Assembly (NCBI GenBank): GCA_963785645.1 | Contig: CAWAWG010000018.1 | Span: 1-64,000 of the forward strand | Length of the DNA: 64,000 nt | Reading direction: 5' to 3' | From: Trebonia sp963785645 | Lineage (GTDB): Bacteria; Actinomycetota; Actinomycetes; Streptosporangiales; Streptosporangiaceae | Part shown: positions 61,131 through 64,000 of the stretch, piece after piece | How the letters are laid out: the number at the start of each line of letters is the position of its first letter | Numbering within the stretch: the stretch's first letter is position 1 | Position numbers and translations under genes: made by a program | Notes under the pieces: model-generated | Told to the model about the DNA's origin: nothing | The model's input: the letters and a program-made list of their open reading frames with translations, nothing else | Database searches by the model: none

Positions 61131-61977
61131 TTCCAAGCCGAAACATCGCACCAAGAAGAGCCTGGGCGAAGATAGTGTGGATCGTTGCATACGCCATCGC
61201 GGCCGGCGCGACCAACGTCATGATCACGAACATCCGGGGCACCGACTTCGACGCGACAATGCGCGCGGCCGCCGGCGAGGAAGTCCCCGGGCGGGATAGG
61301 GCGTCCTCGCCGTGCTGGCGAGCGTACTCGATGAGCTGCAGCGGGGCCCGCTGGATGTGGTCGCTCAGCAGGGCGATGGCGGCGTCGGCGTCGCGGGCGA
61401 GGGTGAGTTCCTTCAGCTGGCGGTGCTCTCCGGCGAGATCGCGGCGGTGGTCGTCGGTGAGTGCCCAGTACCACCGCCGGTAGAGTTCCGCGCCGTCGCG
61501 GAGTGCCTCCGCAACCTCGCCGATGCGCCGGTTGGCGCAGCCGGACAGCAGCGCGGCGTGAAAATCACGGTGGCGCACCGGCCACTCCTCGTTGAATGCC
61601 CCGTCGGGGAGCGCGACCGGCGTGCGTTCCAGGAGGTGGTGGGTGGTCAGCACGCCGGTTTCCCAGTGGAGGTCACCGCGCTTGATCGAGAACCGGAGCG
61701 CGAGCGCCTCGATCTCGACCCGGGCCTCCGTCAGCTGCGCGATGTCTTCGACGGAAAGGTCCCGCACCCGGAATCCGCGTTGCGGCGTGGCTACCACGAG
61801 CCCTTGCTCGGCCAGCCGGGTCAGTGCCTCACGGACGACTGACTGGCTCGCGGAAAACCGCTCGGCCAGGTCAATCATCTTCAGCTTGCTGCCGGGCGCG
61901 AGCTGGCCGTTGAGCAGCTCCCCGCGCAGGGTCTCGTACACCAGCTCCGTGCGCGTGCTAGCAGCTACTCCGGTCAC
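61081..61977 (-). CDS. GntR-family regulator (FadR/FCD type)
   Basis: The 298-residue protein starts with a GntR winged helix (TELVYETLRGELLNGQLAPG, SASQSVVREALTRLAEQGLV) and continues with an FCD ligand domain (IAQLTEARVEIEALALRFSI, VRHRDFHAALLSGCANRRIG, LAGEHRQLKELTLARDADAA, IALLSDHIQRAPLQLIEYAR). FCD regulators sense sugar acids or other carboxylates with a bound metal; all typical His positions appear present. The last ~65 residues, after GEDALSRPG, are foreign to the family and run into the palindromic repeat, so the normal stop has been lost. It is convergent with GH95 and probably controls the locus. Confidence 0.88.
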   Translation of the reverse strand: MTGVAASTRTELVYETLRGELLNGQLAPGSKLKMIDLAERFSASQSVVREALTRLAEQGLVVATPQRGFRVRDLSVEDIAQLTEARVEIEALALRFSIKRGDLHWETGVLTTHHLLERTPVALPDGAFNEEWPVRHRDFHAALLSGCANRRIGEVAEALRDGAELYRRWYWALTDDHRRDLAGEHRQLKELTLARDADAAIALLSDHIQRAPLQLIEYARQHGEDALSRPGTSSPAAARIVASKSVPRMFVIMTLVAPAAMAYATIHTIFAQALLGAMFRLGSPSCRALARHDMTDIS

Positions 61978-62153
61978 ACCACGATTGTAGCGTCTTATCG
62001 ATATTTCAAAAAACTCTCGAACAATGCGGGCAGCCGGTTGCCTGACTTAAACCGTCTCCGCGAAGCACCTGGCGGGGGCATCCCACCCGTGTCAGGCCAG
62101 GTTGCGCTGGAACGGGAACCACGCATCCGTTCGGGATCGCCTCGACCTGGTTC

Positions 62154-62324
62154 CTACTTCGTCCAGCGGCGGCGGCGCAGGACGGTTCGCGGTTCGTCGA
62201 GCGCGACGGCCGCCGCGGGCAGGGTCGGCCGCGGGCGGCGGGGCTCGCGCACGCCCGCCTCCTGCGGCGGGCGGCCTCGCCACCGCATTATCTTGTCCAC
62301 GACGGCCCTCGTCATGCGGGTCAT
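62154..62324 (-). CDS. Possible small basic protein
   Basis: A 56-residue frame (MTRMTRAVVDKIMRWRGRPP ... ALDEPRTVLRRRRWTK) with strong Arg/Pro bias could be a small basic protein, and the tail DEPRTVLRRR looks protein-like. There is no clear ribosome binding site and the DNA is extremely GC-rich, so it may be chance. It lies alone in the gap 61978-62465. Confidence 0.3.
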   Translation of the reverse strand: MTRMTRAVVDKIMRWRGRPPQEAGVREPRRPRPTLPAAAVALDEPRTVLRRRRWTK

Positions 62325-62465
62325 TGCCTGCTGAACACGACCGTCATGCCGTATGCCACGCATAACCCCAGTATGCGACCGCGGGTCAAGGGCCCGGCCG
62401 ACCCGGGCGGCGACGCCGATCGGGGCGGGTCAGCGTGGCACCTGGTTATTCGGCGGCGGAGTTCT

Positions 62466-63014
62466 ATGCTCGTCTCTATGGCACGAAGGAACGGGGTGCT
62501 TTCTGTCGTCGTATCGGGCGCGGCGCCGGCCGCGGACGTGGGGTCGCTGGTTAAGCAGGCGCTTGAGCGGGGCTGGACCGTCCAGGTGATCGCCACGCCG
62601 TCAGCGCTCGCGTTCTTCGACGCGGCGGAAATCGAGGGCCTCACGGGATCTCCGGTGCGCAGCCAGCACCGGGCGCCGGGCACGCCGAGGTCGCGGGTGC
62701 CGGACGCCATCATCGTCGCGCCCGCCACGTTCAACCTGCTCAACCAGTGGGCGCTCGGTATCGCGGACTCCTATGCGCTGGCCGTGCTCGCCGAGCAGAC
62801 CGGGATGAGCCTGCCGGTCGTGGTACTTCCCGCGGTCAGTACTCCGCTCGCGTCCCGCCCCCAGTTCGCGCGGTCGCTGAAGGCGCTCCGCAGCGAGGGC
62901 GTGTCCGTGCTGCTCGGTCCGGGCGGCACCGCCCCGCCCGGCGGGACCGAGGACTCCTTCCCGTGGCACCTGGCGCTTGACGAGGCATTCTCCATGACCG
63001 GCCTCGGCGGCTAA
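62466..63014 (+). CDS. Flavoprotein of the HFCD family
   Basis: The 182-residue protein MLVSMARRNGVLSVVVSGAAPA has the Rossmann-like FMN-binding pattern of homo-oligomeric flavin-containing Cys decarboxylases. Landmarks are GWTVQVIATPSALAFFDAAE, PDAIIVAPATFNLLNQWALG (the conserved APAxxN segment) and SYALAVLAEQTGMSLPVVVL. The Asn in FNLLN fits the PxxN-type flavin motif. Family members decarboxylate peptide C-terminal cysteines or phosphopantothenoylcysteine; this short version may only bind flavin. ATG 62466 or 62478 may be the start. It converges with the lectin gene. Confidence 0.78.
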   Translation: MLVSMARRNGVLSVVVSGAAPAADVGSLVKQALERGWTVQVIATPSALAFFDAAEIEGLTGSPVRSQHRAPGTPRSRVPDAIIVAPATFNLLNQWALGIADSYALAVLAEQTGMSLPVVVLPAVSTPLASRPQFARSLKALRSEGVSVLLGPGGTAPPGGTEDSFPWHLALDEAFSMTGLGG

Positions 63015-63038
63015 CCCGGCACTGCGACCGGTAAGTAG

Positions 63039-63073
63039 AGCTGGCCCCGGTCCATTGCGGACCGGGGTCAGCT
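63039..63073. terminator. Bidirectional 15-bp stem-loop between convergent genes
   Basis: AGCTGGCCCCGGTCC (63039-63053) and GGACCGGGGTCAGCT (63059-63073) pair with one mismatch around a 5-nt loop, 25 bp past the flavoprotein stop and 17 bp before the lectin stop. Confidence 0.8.
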
Positions 63074-63089
63074 CTGCCGCTGCGGCCGG

Positions 63090-64000
63090 TTACATCGGGG
63101 TGACGCCCTGAACCTTCCACAGCTGGGTCTTGGCCCCGGTGCACCTGGCTATGACCAGCGGGGTGTCGTCCGTCGGCTTGGGAGAGGTGAGGCACTGGCC
63201 GTTGCCGGTGTTGACCAGTTCCGCGAGGCTGGACTTGGGCACGGTCTGCCAGACCTGGCCGTTTTTCCGTCCCGGGTTGGCGTCGCAGAGGGCGAGCTTG
63301 GCCCGGCCGCCCACGTCGCTCAGGCAGTCGCCGTTGTGTACGAACTGGTGCGTGCTGACCTGCAGCCACCTCTGGTTCTGGTCGTTCACGCAGGTGTAGG
63401 CCTGGACAACAGTGCCGGCGTTGCCGTTGAGGGTGTCGTCGGCGCAGATCGTGGGGATCGCACCCGACTTGTCCTTCCCGGCCATGAAGTACATCGGGCC
63501 GGGGACGCCGTTGTCGCCGGTGGCGCTCACTCCGAAGGTGAAGTTCAGGCTGAGCAGCGAGGCCTCCTTCAGGATCTCCGCGCTGATCGCTGACGACACC
63601 GTGAGGTTGGCGAGCACGCACTCGTTGGGCGCCGGCGAGCCGACGGCCTGCTGCAGGTTGATCGTCTGCGCGCTTTCCTTGCCCGACGTCACCGTGAAGC
63701 CGGTGTACTTTGTGCTCGTGACCCACTTGCCGTTGACCTGGCAGGTCAGCTGATAGGTGACCGTGGCCGACAGCTTGCCGTCGAGCAGGTCGTTGATGAT
63801 GCCATTGCCGAGCAGGACCGTGAAGAACGACGGATTCACCGTGATCTTTATCCCGGTCGGGTTGGCGATCGTCGTGGTCCCGGCGGTGCACGTCGCGCCC
63901 GCCGACAGGCCGACGAGCGCCGCGCCGGTCGCGCTGCAACTGGTCATCGGCACGGTCGCCGCCGCCGCGACGCCGCCGCTCCCGGCCAGCGCACCGAACG
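63090..64000 (-). CDS. Secreted protein with C-terminal ricin-B-type lectin domain, 5' end outside the window
   Basis: The frame is open to the right edge. The edge encodes FGALAGSGGVAAAATVPMTS, the end of a signal peptide with a likely AxA cleavage site, so only about 20-30 residues are missing. The middle (ITVNPSFFTVLLGNGIINDL, ATVTYQLTCQVNGKWVTSTK) is a strand-rich domain without a name I can give. The last ~125 residues (AYTCVNDQNQRWLQVSTHQF, NGDCLSDVGGRAKLALCDAN, GQVWQTVP, GQCLTSPKPTDDTPLVIARC, LWKVQGVTPM) are a ricin-type beta-trefoil with Q-x-W repeats. It is probably extracellular and carbohydrate-binding. Confidence 0.85.
   Translation of the reverse strand, partial: FGALAGSGGVAAAATVPMTSCSATGAALVGLSAGATCTAGTTTIANPTGIKITVNPSFFTVLLGNGIINDLLDGKLSATVTYQLTCQVNGKWVTSTKYTGFTVTSGKESAQTINLQQAVGSPAPNECVLANLTVSSAISAEILKEASLLSLNFTFGVSATGDNGVPGPMYFMAGKDKSGAIPTICADDTLNGNAGTVVQAYTCVNDQNQRWLQVSTHQFVHNGDCLSDVGGRAKLALCDANPGRKNGQVWQTVPKSSLAELVNTGNGQCLTSPKPTDDTPLVIARCTGAKTQLWKVQGVTPM

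Overview
The window is high-GC actinomycete DNA. The evidence is a proteasome beta subunit (prcB), an SigE-type ECF sigma factor, a MraY, several helix-turn-helix/TPR regulators of the kind common in Streptomyces relatives, and heavy G/C use at third codon positions. I cannot name the genus. Several ordinary genes (amino-acid permease, amine oxidase, istA, istB, patatin, GH95 fucosidase and others) are split by single-base frameshifts. Either the sequence carries indel errors or the region is decaying; sequence alone cannot decide.

Layout. 1-5.2 kb: tRNA-Pro(TGG), a broken permease and a broken copper amine oxidase. 5.2-36.9 kb: a composite genomic island beginning at tRNA-Gly(TCC). The 41-nt 3' end of that tRNA (attachment core) recurs at 16726, 17812, 21675, 33313 and 36854, dividing the island into five segments. 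Segment A (5.3-16.7 kb): truncated tyrosine integrase, a remarkable array of inverted repeats (6.4-6.9 kb), a triple-HTH/TPR regulator with an acetyltransferase, a HTH-TPR gene fused in frame to an IS66 transposase tail, HAD phosphatases, a broken nuclease-like gene and a coiled-coil protein. Segment B (1 kb): only a HigB/HigA-like toxin-antitoxin pair. Segment C (3.8 kb): a Phd/PIN toxin-antitoxin pair, a membrane protein and a stand-alone RelA/SpoT synthetase. Segment D (11.6 kb): HTH-TPR plus 2H phosphoesterase, HTH-TPR plus 5-formyl-THF cyclo-ligase-like protein, two related three-gene clusters of unknown small proteins, a truncated HAD copy, YqeY, a methyltransferase interrupted by an IS3 element and a serine-recombinase scrap. 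Segment E (3.5 kb): a decayed IS21 element and a small gene with a strong palindromic operator. Eleven-bp tandem repeats starting CGTGCC lie about 110-125 bp before five of the cores and look like integrase arm sites.

36.9-64 kb: a second PIN/antitoxin pair next to the last core, then chromosome-like genes. These are an O-methyltransferase-like gene, a DUF1349-like protein, a lipase with IPT domain, an ECF sigma factor with a broken CU044_5270-type partner, a broken patatin, a methyltransferase, two orphan histidine kinases, and divergent stand-alone prcB and mraY. Last come a probable fucoside-utilisation locus (enolase-superfamily dehydratase, LysR regulator, ABC sugar importer without ATPase, GH95 alpha-L-fucosidase, GntR regulator), a flavoprotein, and the 3' part of a secreted ricin-B lectin protein running off the right edge.

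The recurring theme of the island is a cassette: an HTH regulator with C-terminal TPR repeats followed by, or divergent from, a different small enzyme each time (GNAT, HAD, 2H phosphoesterase, cyclo-ligase). This theme, the att array and the inverted-repeat array are the parts most worth follow-up.
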